Below, piece by piece: positions 56,957-64,000 of a DNA stretch of 64,000 nt. The stretch lies in NCBI GenBank assembly GCA_013140705.1, contig JABFSH010000019.1:1-64000 (forward strand). Direction: 5' to 3'. Position 1 is the stretch's first letter, and the number at the start of each line of letters is the position of its first letter. The DNA comes from Methylococcaceae bacterium. GTDB taxonomy: Bacteria; Pseudomonadota; Gammaproteobacteria; Methylococcales; Methylomonadaceae. The notes under the pieces were generated by a model. That model was not told where the DNA came from, searched no databases, and worked only from the letters and a program-made list of their open reading frames with translations. Position numbers and translations under genes: made by a program.

Positions 56957-58543
56957 ATGACAAATTTGCAGAAATCGCTTTCATCATGCTTGAAACAACT
57001 TCGGGAAAACGGCCACCAACATCTGCTTTGTGGCGGACTCAAAGGAATAGAGAAGGAAAGCCTTAGAATTTCTAAAGACGGAATTATTGCTCAAACGCCG
57101 CATCCACATGTCTTAGGTTCCGCTCTGACGCATCCTTATATCACGACGGATTACTCCGAAGCCCTGATCGAACTGATTACACCGGCATTTGCCGATATAA
57201 CCAAAACCTTGGGCTACTTACAGGACATCCATCAATACGTCTATGACCATCTGGACAATGAAATCTTATTGTCTTCCAGCATGCCTTGCGGAATTAACGG
57301 CGATGAAAGCATCCCCATCGCCCGGTACGGCTCGTCCAATATTGGCAAAATGAAGCACATTTACCGGCACGGCTTATGGCATCGCTATGGCAGAACCATG
57401 CAATCCATCGCCGGTATTCACTTTAATTACTCCGCACCGGTCTCGCTCTGGCTGGCCTTGCACCAACAGAACAACAAACAGCTCAATCTGGAACAATTTA
57501 CTGCTGATGGTTATTTCGGTTTGATTAGAAATTTCCAGCGAGTAGGCTGGCTAATTCTTTATTTATTTGGCGCTTCGCCGGCGATCTGTAAAAGCTTCTT
57601 CAAAAGCCGCCCGGCATTAATGAGCCAATTTGAAGAATTTGATCAAGGCACCCTGTATCATCCCTATGCGACCTCACTGCGCATGAGCGATATCGGTTAC
57701 AAAAGCAAAAATCAGGCGAGTCTGAAGATTGATTACAACTCCCTGTCGGCCTATGTAACCAGCTTGACCAACGCCATTCAGACGCCATTTCCCGACTACG
57801 AAAAAATTGGGACTGTGGTTAACGGTGAGTACCGACAGCTTAACAGCAACATCCTGCAAATCGAAAACGAGTTTTACAGCATTATTCGCCCCAAACAAAT
57901 TGCCGAATCGGGTGAAAAGCCGACCTTGGCGCTTAAACGACGCGGCGTTCGCTACGTCGAAATGCGCTCGCTGGACCTGGACCTGTTTAACCCCATCGGA
58001 ATTGATGAAGGCAAGGCCCGCTTCATTGAAGCCTTATTGCTGACGTGCTTGTTAAGCGACAGTGCTGAATTTTCCGAACAAGATCATAAAATCAATAACA
58101 CCAATCAGCTGGCGGTTGCCAATTTTGGCCGAAAACCCGGACTGACTTTAGTGAAAAATCAACAAGCAATTCCCTTGCAGGACTGGGCTTTCGAAATTCT
58201 GGAAGCCATGCAACCGGTCTGCTCCATTCTTGATGAAAAAGACCCCCTTAAGCCTTACAGTGCCGCGCTGGCACAACAAACCCGGGGCGTTCAAAACCCT
58301 TATTTAACGACATCTGCGCGCATGCTGGAACAAATGACTGAACTGAAACAGCCGTTTGCCCGTTTTGCGTTAAATAAATCCACCGAGCATTTGGATTACT
58401 TCAAGCAGCATCAACTGGATCAGGTAACTGTCGAACAGTTTAACGAAATGGCCGAACTTTCGCATGCCAAGCAAAAAGCCATCGAGAGTAAAGAACAGCT
58501 TCCTTTTGACCAGTTCTTAAAGAATTACTTTGCGCAATGTTAA
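56957..58543 (+). CDS. gshA: Glutamate-cysteine ligase
   Basis: A 528-residue class I enzyme that makes gamma-glutamylcysteine, the first step of glutathione synthesis. Signature regions are GLKGIEKESLRIS near the N-terminus, TTDYSEALIELITPAF, AGIHFNYSAPV and RGVRYVEMRSLDLDLFNP. Start ATG 56957 gives the typical length; the upstream frame overlaps recQ and is not homologous. It is 56 nt upstream of cysH, linking cysteine and glutathione synthesis. Confidence 0.95.
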   Translation: MTNLQKSLSSCLKQLRENGHQHLLCGGLKGIEKESLRISKDGIIAQTPHPHVLGSALTHPYITTDYSEALIELITPAFADITKTLGYLQDIHQYVYDHLDNEILLSSSMPCGINGDESIPIARYGSSNIGKMKHIYRHGLWHRYGRTMQSIAGIHFNYSAPVSLWLALHQQNNKQLNLEQFTADGYFGLIRNFQRVGWLILYLFGASPAICKSFFKSRPALMSQFEEFDQGTLYHPYATSLRMSDIGYKSKNQASLKIDYNSLSAYVTSLTNAIQTPFPDYEKIGTVVNGEYRQLNSNILQIENEFYSIIRPKQIAESGEKPTLALKRRGVRYVEMRSLDLDLFNPIGIDEGKARFIEALLLTCLLSDSAEFSEQDHKINNTNQLAVANFGRKPGLTLVKNQQAIPLQDWAFEILEAMQPVCSILDEKDPLKPYSAALAQQTRGVQNPYLTTSARMLEQMTELKQPFARFALNKSTEHLDYFKQHQLDQVTVEQFNEMAELSHAKQKAIESKEQLPFDQFLKNYFAQC

Positions 58544-58599
58544 ATGATCATTCACCAAGACAAACTGAATTATCTGCCCAGCAATAATAAAGAATTCCT

Positions 58600-59322
58600 A
58601 TGACCCCGATAGATATCTCGCACTTACAAACTGAATTGAGCGGTAAAAATCCGCGTGTCATCCTGAAAAAAGCCCTTGAGCTATTCGATAACATCGCCAT
58701 CTCCTTCAGCGGCGCCGAGGACGTCATTCTGATTGACATGGCTGTCCAGATCAGAAAAGACATCAGCGTTTTTTCACTGGATACCGGTCGCTTGCATCCG
58801 GAAACCTATCGTTTTATCGAAAAAGTCAGAAAATTTTACAATATCGACATTGAATTACTGACGCCTGACAGAATCGCACTCGACAGCTTTGTAAAAACAA
58901 AAGGTTTGTTTAGTTTTTATGACGATGGCCATCACGAGTGTTGCGGCATTCGTAAAGTTGAACCGCTCAAGCGCAAACTGGTCACCCTGGATGCCTGGAT
59001 CACCGGCCAACGCAAGGATCAAAGCCCCGACACCCGTCATGACATTGCTGAAGTGGAGACTGATACCGCCTTCTCTACTGCCGAACACGCATTGCACAAA
59101 TTTAATCCGTTGCTGAACTGGAGTTCTGAGCAAGTCTGGGATTATATCGAAGCCTATCAAGTACCGTATAACGAGTTACACGAAAAAGGCTTCATCAGCA
59201 TCGGCTGTGAACCCTGCACGCGGGCAGTTTTACCCAATCAACATGAAAGAGCCGGACGCTGGTGGTGGGAAGACAGCTCCAAAAAAGAATGTGGACTACA
59301 TGCGGGGAATATAAAAAAATAG
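58600..59322 (+). CDS. cysH: Assimilatory APS/PAPS reductase, 4Fe-4S type
   Basis: A 240-residue sulphonucleotide reductase of assimilatory sulphate reduction. The nucleotide-binding part has [11 protein letters not shown] and [13 protein letters not shown]. Two Cys pairs, ECCGIRK and SIGCEPCTR, carry the 4Fe-4S cluster that marks APS-using enzymes (plant and Pseudomonas type, not E. coli type), and the catalytic Cys is in KKECGLH near the C-terminus. It is probably cotranscribed with gshA, tying sulphite supply to glutathione synthesis. Confidence 0.95.
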   Translation: MTPIDISHLQTELSGKNPRVILKKALELFDNIAISFSGAEDVILIDMAVQIRKDISVFSLDTGRLHPETYRFIEKVRKFYNIDIELLTPDRIALDSFVKTKGLFSFYDDGHHECCGIRKVEPLKRKLVTLDAWITGQRKDQSPDTRHDIAEVETDTAFSTAEHALHKFNPLLNWSSEQVWDYIEAYQVPYNELHEKGFISIGCEPCTRAVLPNQHERAGRWWWEDSSKKECGLHAGNIKK

Positions 59323-59363
59323 CTTTTCTACATGAGGACATGGGGGGGCCAATGAATATAATG

Positions 59364-59479
59364 GACCTCTAAAAATTGCACTTCGACAAGCTCAGTGCGA
59401 ACGGTAGTCTTTTTAAATCATAGACTTATTCGTTCATGCTGAGCTTGTCGAAGCATGAAAGGATAATTTTAAGAGGTTC
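59364..59479. repeat. 116-bp inverted-repeat element of the TTCGACAAGCTC family
   Basis: Inner arms CTTCGACAAGCTCAG (59381-59395) and its exact complement (59439-59453), plus outer arms around GACCTCTAAAAATT and AATTTTAAGAGGTTC (59465-59479). The left half is shared with 6806-6838, so it belongs to a dispersed family. Confidence 0.8.
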
Positions 59480-59581
59480 TCTATATTCACCCAAAGATCG
59501 TTCATGGAGACCGCTGCTCTGAAGCTAACACCTTCAATCAAAACAACCACTCGAGCCAATATTCTTCAACGCTTGATTTTT

Positions 59582-59785
59582 TTATTTCACAACCAGCTCG
59601 ACTAATCTGACGAATGCCGGGTTAAATAGTGTTAATCCGAATACTGTAATCCCGATTAATATTTTTAACAGTAAGTCCTGTTGTTTTAGCTCTGATCGAA
59701 CAATACTTATCTCGGCTCGAATTTCGCTGATTTCTGCACGCACAAACTCCTTAGTTGCCAGTTCTGTACGCAAATCATTGTACAA
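59582..59785 (-). pseudogene. Truncated DUF1640-like coiled-coil membrane protein
   Basis: A frame of 67 residues: coiled coil (LATKEFVRAEISEIRAEISI), then a C-terminal membrane helix (LLKILIGITVFGLTLFNPAF). This matches the second half of the DUF1640/CCDC90-like family common in proteobacteria. The N-terminal half is missing, and the frame is cut off upstream by a stop before any good start (TTG only). I think it is the remnant of a longer gene, though a short expressed form is possible. Confidence 0.55.
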
Positions 59786-60152
59786 TTCCGATTTTAGCGA
59801 TTTTTATATGCGTGATCCGTACGTCTGCCTGATGCTCTATCGCTTGAATCGAGCCTTCAATTGCTGAAGATAATGACTTCTGCTTTTTCTCGATCATGAT
59901 TAAACGCGCCCCCTCCAGCAAAAGAAACACATCGCGCGGTATGGATTAAGACATTTGCCTGCTCCGTATAATTTTGTCTGAGTCAATTATAAAATGACTG
60001 CACAACGCGAACTCAAGCAACACCAAACATCCATCAAGCTTCTTGAATTTTGATTTTTATCCAGTGTGCATGTCCTGAGTCAATTTATCCGGCTGATATC
60101 AATCAAACATCAGACGAGTAGTCGAAAGGCAATTTTTTCAAGTCATCCAAGG
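59786..60152. other. Gap with possible gene debris
   Basis: No supported gene. On the minus strand a short frame starting near 59927 (residues FLLLEGARLIMIEKKQKSL and on, about 50 codons) ends at 59775 beside the truncated DUF1640-like frame and might be part of the same decayed locus. The rest is AT-rich and featureless. Confidence 0.35.
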
Positions 60153-61352
60153 TCAAAAATGATAGCTGAGCTGAGCTCGAATATGATCCTCCGTACGGAA
60201 AATATACGCAAAATCGCTTTGAGGAATACCTCCAAAAAAGTGGGCTTCCAGCTCAATTTTCCAGCTATCCCATAGACGTCTGCTGGCCTCAATACTATAC
60301 AACTTGGTGTTATGCGTCCGATCGAAGATGACGCCGGCAAGAATTTGTGTGTCTTGCACATCATTAAAGCCAAAACGCAATGCCGTCAGAATATCATCCT
60401 GAAAAATGGACTGCTGCAATAATGCTTGTCGCATACCATAACCACGACTGTCATACATATATTCAACGACTACGCCCAAATCCAGACCGGTATCCTTGAC
60501 ATCGAACAAGGTATACTCAAATCCACCCGTTGCCGCAACAAAAGTAGACCCCTGACCAGAGCGCACCAAAGACTCCAGCTTCCAGAGCCAGTTGCCTTTG
60601 GTTGCCTGAATATCAATACTGGTTTGGTCGATATATTCATAAAAAGGATTTAATTGCAGGTTACCGGACGTATCAAAGACGGGCGCAAGCGTAGGCTGCC
60701 TTGATGTTCCATGAAAATGAGAAATTCCCATGTCCCAGTCTCCGATGGATTTAGACCAGCGTGCCGCATAAGCCAAATGCTTCTCTGCACCGTGTTTTTC
60801 ATATTGGGCGTTGCCGGTATCAACAGGAGGAAATGTGCGCAAACGCCCTTGCACACCAGGAAATGTGCGCTCTCTAAAACCGGTTAAAAAAAATAAATCC
60901 AATGTTCCCCAGTCATGAATTAGCGCCAGATTAACCATGGGTTGCCCCAGCTTGTCTTCATTATCAATATTCTCGACAGCATCCGTCTGATTAATGATAT
61001 CCACCAGATGCAAGCCTTCGGTTACGCCCCAGAATACTTTGCGGAAACCCACCCGAAGTTCCCAGGCTTTCGCCGCCTTAAGCCAAGTTAATTCACGTAT
61101 GTCAAAGTGAGTGCGATGATTATCGTACTGAGAATATCGAAAAAAAGGCACAAACACCAAGCTTTGGGTATCGTTATCCCATTTATGGTAAAGACCAGGC
61201 TCTATAACGCCGGAAATATAATTGGCATGCTGCCTGTTATCCTGAGGATTATCGATAAAACCAAGATCTTCAATGCCTGTATAGCCGGAGAGTTCCCAGC
61301 AAAAAGCATTGTTACTGGTAAGGAGCAGCAATGCTAATAGTGCTCTCCGCAT
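60153..61352 (-). CDS. Outer-membrane beta-barrel protein of RND-associated operon
   Basis: A 399-residue protein with a signal peptide (about 18 residues, ending AFC) and alternating beta-strand pattern ending in AQLSYHF, the terminal aromatic of outer-membrane barrels. WGVTEGLHLVDIINQTDAVEN resembles the DUF1302-type and alginate-porin-like barrels found beside RND pumps. It is the last gene of an operon with the LolA-like gene (3-nt gap) and the RND transporter. I infer that it is the outer-membrane part of a lipid or hydrophobic-compound export route. Confidence 0.8.
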   Translation of the reverse strand: MRRALLALLLLTSNNAFCWELSGYTGIEDLGFIDNPQDNRQHANYISGVIEPGLYHKWDNDTQSLVFVPFFRYSQYDNHRTHFDIRELTWLKAAKAWELRVGFRKVFWGVTEGLHLVDIINQTDAVENIDNEDKLGQPMVNLALIHDWGTLDLFFLTGFRERTFPGVQGRLRTFPPVDTGNAQYEKHGAEKHLAYAARWSKSIGDWDMGISHFHGTSRQPTLAPVFDTSGNLQLNPFYEYIDQTSIDIQATKGNWLWKLESLVRSGQGSTFVAATGGFEYTLFDVKDTGLDLGVVVEYMYDSRGYGMRQALLQQSIFQDDILTALRFGFNDVQDTQILAGVIFDRTHNTKLYSIEASRRLWDSWKIELEAHFFGGIPQSDFAYIFRTEDHIRAQLSYHF

Positions 61353-61355
61353 TGG

Positions 61356-62135
61356 TTATTGAGCTCGCTTCAAAGTATTCTGATCAAAATCCCGTTCGGT
61401 CAATCCCGAACGAAAACGAATATTCTCCGATAACAGACTGGTGCTTTTTCCGTTCTGATGGTTCGTCATCAATAGCTCATCAGCACGCCAATAGTGATTT
61501 AAGTATTGCTTGTATCCTTTAAAATCCAGCGTTTTTAACAAAGCATTCTTGCGATCATAAAACTCGTTTTTTAATGGAATATACCGTTCCTTTTCTATCC
61601 AGATGATTTGCCTTGTGTAGCCGGATTCTTCATATTGGGGAAACAGTTCGATGACGAAACAATCCTTGCCACCGATCACCTCATCCCGAAGATAGTTGTA
61701 TTTATACTTGGGTATTTCAAAAGAAGTCAAGTCTTCGAAAGCATATTCACTCCCCAAAAACGGGCCTGATTTATTACTGGATGAAATCCGTTTAACTCGC
61801 TTCAATGCCGGTAAATACAGCCATTGTTCATCGGGTTCCAGTGCATGCGTAAAACTTAAAAAGGCAGTGCCTTTCACATCAGCGGGGCTATCAAAAATAC
61901 TCAGACTTTTATTGCCATCCTCTTTCATTTCGAGGATATCCATTTTAAGCAACCGAACCGCCTCGTCACCCTGTCCGTTTCGCAATATCATTTTTAGATC
62001 AGCTTGGCTATCTCCGAAACCGGTATCTCGGCGATCCACTTCCTGAATAATTTCCAGGCCCTTTTCTTCATTCGTAGTGGCATAACTCAAATTCGCCCAT
62101 AAAACAAAACTGATCGCTAGCAATAATTTTTTCAT
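61356..62135 (-). CDS. LolA-fold outer-membrane lipoprotein-sorting protein
   Basis: A 259-residue periplasmic protein with a signal peptide (ending SYA). It matches the COG2834 LolA/LolB-like fold, with GFGDSQADLKMILRNGQGDE, WLYLPALKRVKRISSSNKSGPFLGSEYAFEDLT and SGYTRQIIWIEKERYIPLKNEFYD. These proteins carry lipid-like cargo in a beta-barrel cavity. Its start ATG overlaps the RND transporter stop (4 nt), so the transporter and carrier are coupled. Cargo unknown. Confidence 0.88.
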   Translation of the reverse strand: MKKLLLAISFVLWANLSYATTNEEKGLEIIQEVDRRDTGFGDSQADLKMILRNGQGDEAVRLLKMDILEMKEDGNKSLSIFDSPADVKGTAFLSFTHALEPDEQWLYLPALKRVKRISSSNKSGPFLGSEYAFEDLTSFEIPKYKYNYLRDEVIGGKDCFVIELFPQYEESGYTRQIIWIEKERYIPLKNEFYDRKNALLKTLDFKGYKQYLNHYWRADELLMTNHQNGKSTSLLSENIRFRSGLTERDFDQNTLKRAQ

Positions 62136-64000
62136 TTTTTATCCAACATCATGAGCAAAGGTGGTAAAAACAACAAATCCATCACCAATGCGACAGTAAT
62201 AGTAATGGCACTGAGTAACCCCATTCCCGAGTTAACGGCAAAATGAGAAAAACTGAGCACCACGAAACCACTGACCAAAATCGATGAAGTCATCCAGATG
62301 GCCTCACCAACCGATGACGATGCATACAGTATTGCCTCTTCACTGTTTAGGCCTTTTTCTGTTCTGCCACGACGGTATTTGCTAATAAAGTGGATGGTAT
62401 CATCAATGACAATGCCAAAAGTTATACTCGCCACGACCGATAAGCCCAGCCCCACTCTGCCATCAATCAGCCCCCAGATGCCAAAAGCAATTCCTGCCGG
62501 CACCAAATTCGGAATCAAGCTAATAAGACCCAAACGTAAAGAGCGAAACGCTGTAATCAGAATGATCGATATGACTGCAAGTTCAAATGACGACCCCAAG
62601 ATCATGTTGCCGGTATTACGTTTACCAATATGAGCAAACATTAATGCTGTACTGGCAACTTCAACTTTAATGTCCGGCATATGCTGATGCAACCAGGCAT
62701 TCACACGCGACTCAACATCCAGCAGTTGATTAGAAGTAACCCGGTTCAAGGTAACAATAACCCGCATCCCCGACTTATCAACATTCAGCTGGTCGTTTAA
62801 ATCCAGCCCATAGGGCAACGACATTTCGTACATTAACAAATATTGTGCCGCCAGCTCGCGCTGCCCGGGCAGTTGATACCAGGCCGGATCATCGCCATGC
62901 ATGCTTTTATTCAGTCTTTTTAAAGTATCAAGCACACTGTTAATATGTTTTACTTCTGGCTGTTGCCTTAACCAGATTGAAAACTCCTCCATGTGCTGCA
63001 AAAAAACAGGATCATTGACCGCGCCTTCCTGTTTTCCCTGAACTGAGAATTCGATCGTATCAAGCCCGCCCATATTCTCACTGAAAAAATCCGTGGCCCG
63101 TCTAAATTCAACCGTCTTGTCAAAATATTTAACAAAATCATCATCCAGCTCATTGAATGAGGCAAAATAAGTAAACAATATAACGATCACTGTGTTTATC
63201 GAAATCAATGCAAACCGGTGACGTATTACAAACAACGATAACCGTCCCAGAACTGAAATCCTTGTCACCTTTCTCAATTTTACCCGAACCGGCAAAACCA
63301 TCATGAGTGCGGGCAAAAATGACACCGTCAACATACAGGCAGTCAAAACACCCAGTGCAGCAATATTACCCAAATCCCTGAAAGGAGGCGCATCACTAAA
63401 GTTCATTGTGAGAAAGCCAACCAAGGTCGTCAGATTGGTTAACAGAATCGGCTGAAAATTTGCCTCCAGACTATCCCTAATTGCCTGCTTTTTTTCATGA
63501 CCATTTCGCATGCCATTCAGCATGCCTGCTAATAAATGAATACTATCGGCAACGGCAATCGTCAGTATGACGGTTGGGGCCACTGCCGACGTAGGTGTCA
63601 AATACATTCCAAACCAACCGAAAATACCGATTGCTGAAGTCATCGAAAACACAATCAGCAGGACGACGCCGATAACTGCTGTCACTGAACGTAAACTCAA
63701 TGTGGATACCAACAGGATGATTCCATACATTATGGGAACCAATCTTACATTGTCACTCATGGCCGATTCAGCAAAGGCATTGCTCATCATCACTATCCCG
63801 GTTAACTGCAGTTTTATGCCGGGATGGCGGGCTTCTATGCTTGTTGCCAGTGCCCTGGCTTGTTTTGCGGCTTCAATAGATTCCATCGGATCTTTTTCAG
63901 GAAGCTGCAGTGTCACATTTACACCCGCAACATGACCCGTATTCGAAATCAGGCGATTAACCAACAAAGGTTCGTTAAGAGCAGCCTGCTTTATTGTCTG
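62132..64000 (-). CDS. MMPL/RND-family transporter (partial, runs off right edge)
   Basis: The minus-strand frame stays open from the stop at 62132 to the window edge, 622 codons, with the N-terminus outside. The visible protein has an MMPL/SSD-like membrane block (PTVILTIAVADSIHLLAGML), a periplasmic domain, and a second membrane block with GIVIDDTIHFISKYRRGR. The paired DDTIHF/ADSIHL motifs are the charged relay of the RND proton path. It is probably the lipid- or sterol/hopanoid-type RND subgroup rather than drug efflux. First gene of the operon with the LolA-like and barrel proteins. Confidence 0.9.
   Translation of the reverse strand, partial: QTIKQAALNEPLLVNRLISNTGHVAGVNVTLQLPEKDPMESIEAAKQARALATSIEARHPGIKLQLTGIVMMSNAFAESAMSDNVRLVPIMYGIILLVSTLSLRSVTAVIGVVLLIVFSMTSAIGIFGWFGMYLTPTSAVAPTVILTIAVADSIHLLAGMLNGMRNGHEKKQAIRDSLEANFQPILLTNLTTLVGFLTMNFSDAPPFRDLGNIAALGVLTACMLTVSFLPALMMVLPVRVKLRKVTRISVLGRLSLFVIRHRFALISINTVIVILFTYFASFNELDDDFVKYFDKTVEFRRATDFFSENMGGLDTIEFSVQGKQEGAVNDPVFLQHMEEFSIWLRQQPEVKHINSVLDTLKRLNKSMHGDDPAWYQLPGQRELAAQYLLMYEMSLPYGLDLNDQLNVDKSGMRVIVTLNRVTSNQLLDVESRVNAWLHQHMPDIKVEVASTALMFAHIGKRNTGNMILGSSFELAVISIILITAFRSLRLGLISLIPNLVPAGIAFGIWGLIDGRVGLGLSVVASITFGIVIDDTIHFISKYRRGRTEKGLNSEEAILYASSSVGEAIWMTSSILVSGFVVLSFSHFAVNSGMGLLSAITITVALVMDLLFLPPLLMMLDKK

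Overview
The window looks like chromosomal DNA of a gammaproteobacterium, most likely a type I methanotroph or close relative (Methylococcales). The evidence is indirect. The core operons have gammaproteobacterial order: metY-rimP-nusA-infB-rbfA-truB-rpsO-pnp, nagZ-hpt-mtnP, arsC-wrbA-DUF2069-hda. There is a bacteriohemerythrin of the methanotroph type, an exosortase/PEP-CTERM-style exopolysaccharide transferase, a membrane pyrophosphatase, a GH17 glucosyltransferase, and a TlpA-DUF4266-DUF3570 cluster. No methane monooxygenase, rRNA, phage, insertion sequence or CRISPR array is visible, so the genus is inference.

Left part (1-16.6 kb). A secreted CxxCH protein with a PTATPTPK-repeat tail runs off the left edge. 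It is followed by a periplasmic thioredoxin / small glycine-rich lipoprotein / outer-membrane beta-barrel cluster, then dsbD, a purine-salvage and cell-wall-recycling cluster (mtnP-like, hpt, nagZ), a FliL-like protein, a HIT protein and an unrecognised histidine-rich membrane protein. An exopolysaccharide neighbourhood comes next (O-antigen-ligase/polymerase-like protein, trypsin-like protease, EPS glycosylphosphotransferase), and then a family-5 uracil-DNA glycosylase.

Middle (16.6-43.9 kb). A long minus-strand information-processing operon is headed by initiator tRNA-Met with a clear sigma70 promoter. Next to it, FKBP, rlmKL and acyP sit between two inverted copies of a ~166-bp repeat. Then come hppA, the GH17 protein, htpG behind a good sigma32 promoter, an arsenic-methylation/arsenosugar pair (arsS, arsM) preceded by DUF3047, ubiA, and the arsC-wrbA-DUF2069-hda-panE run.

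Right part (44-64 kb). Bacteriohemerythrin has an FNR-type palindrome upstream. It is followed by rhodanese/aminotransferase, dksA-gluQ (gluQ has no standard start codon and probably begins at CTG), acs, a GGDEF protein, a TPR protein, a tyrosine-rich secreted protein plus a chromosomal TraT homologue, recQ, gshA, a 4Fe-4S-type cysH, and an RND transporter / LolA-fold protein / outer-membrane protein operon that runs off the right edge.

Several families of short dispersed repeats lie in the intergenic gaps. Two pairs of them are inverted copies of each other.
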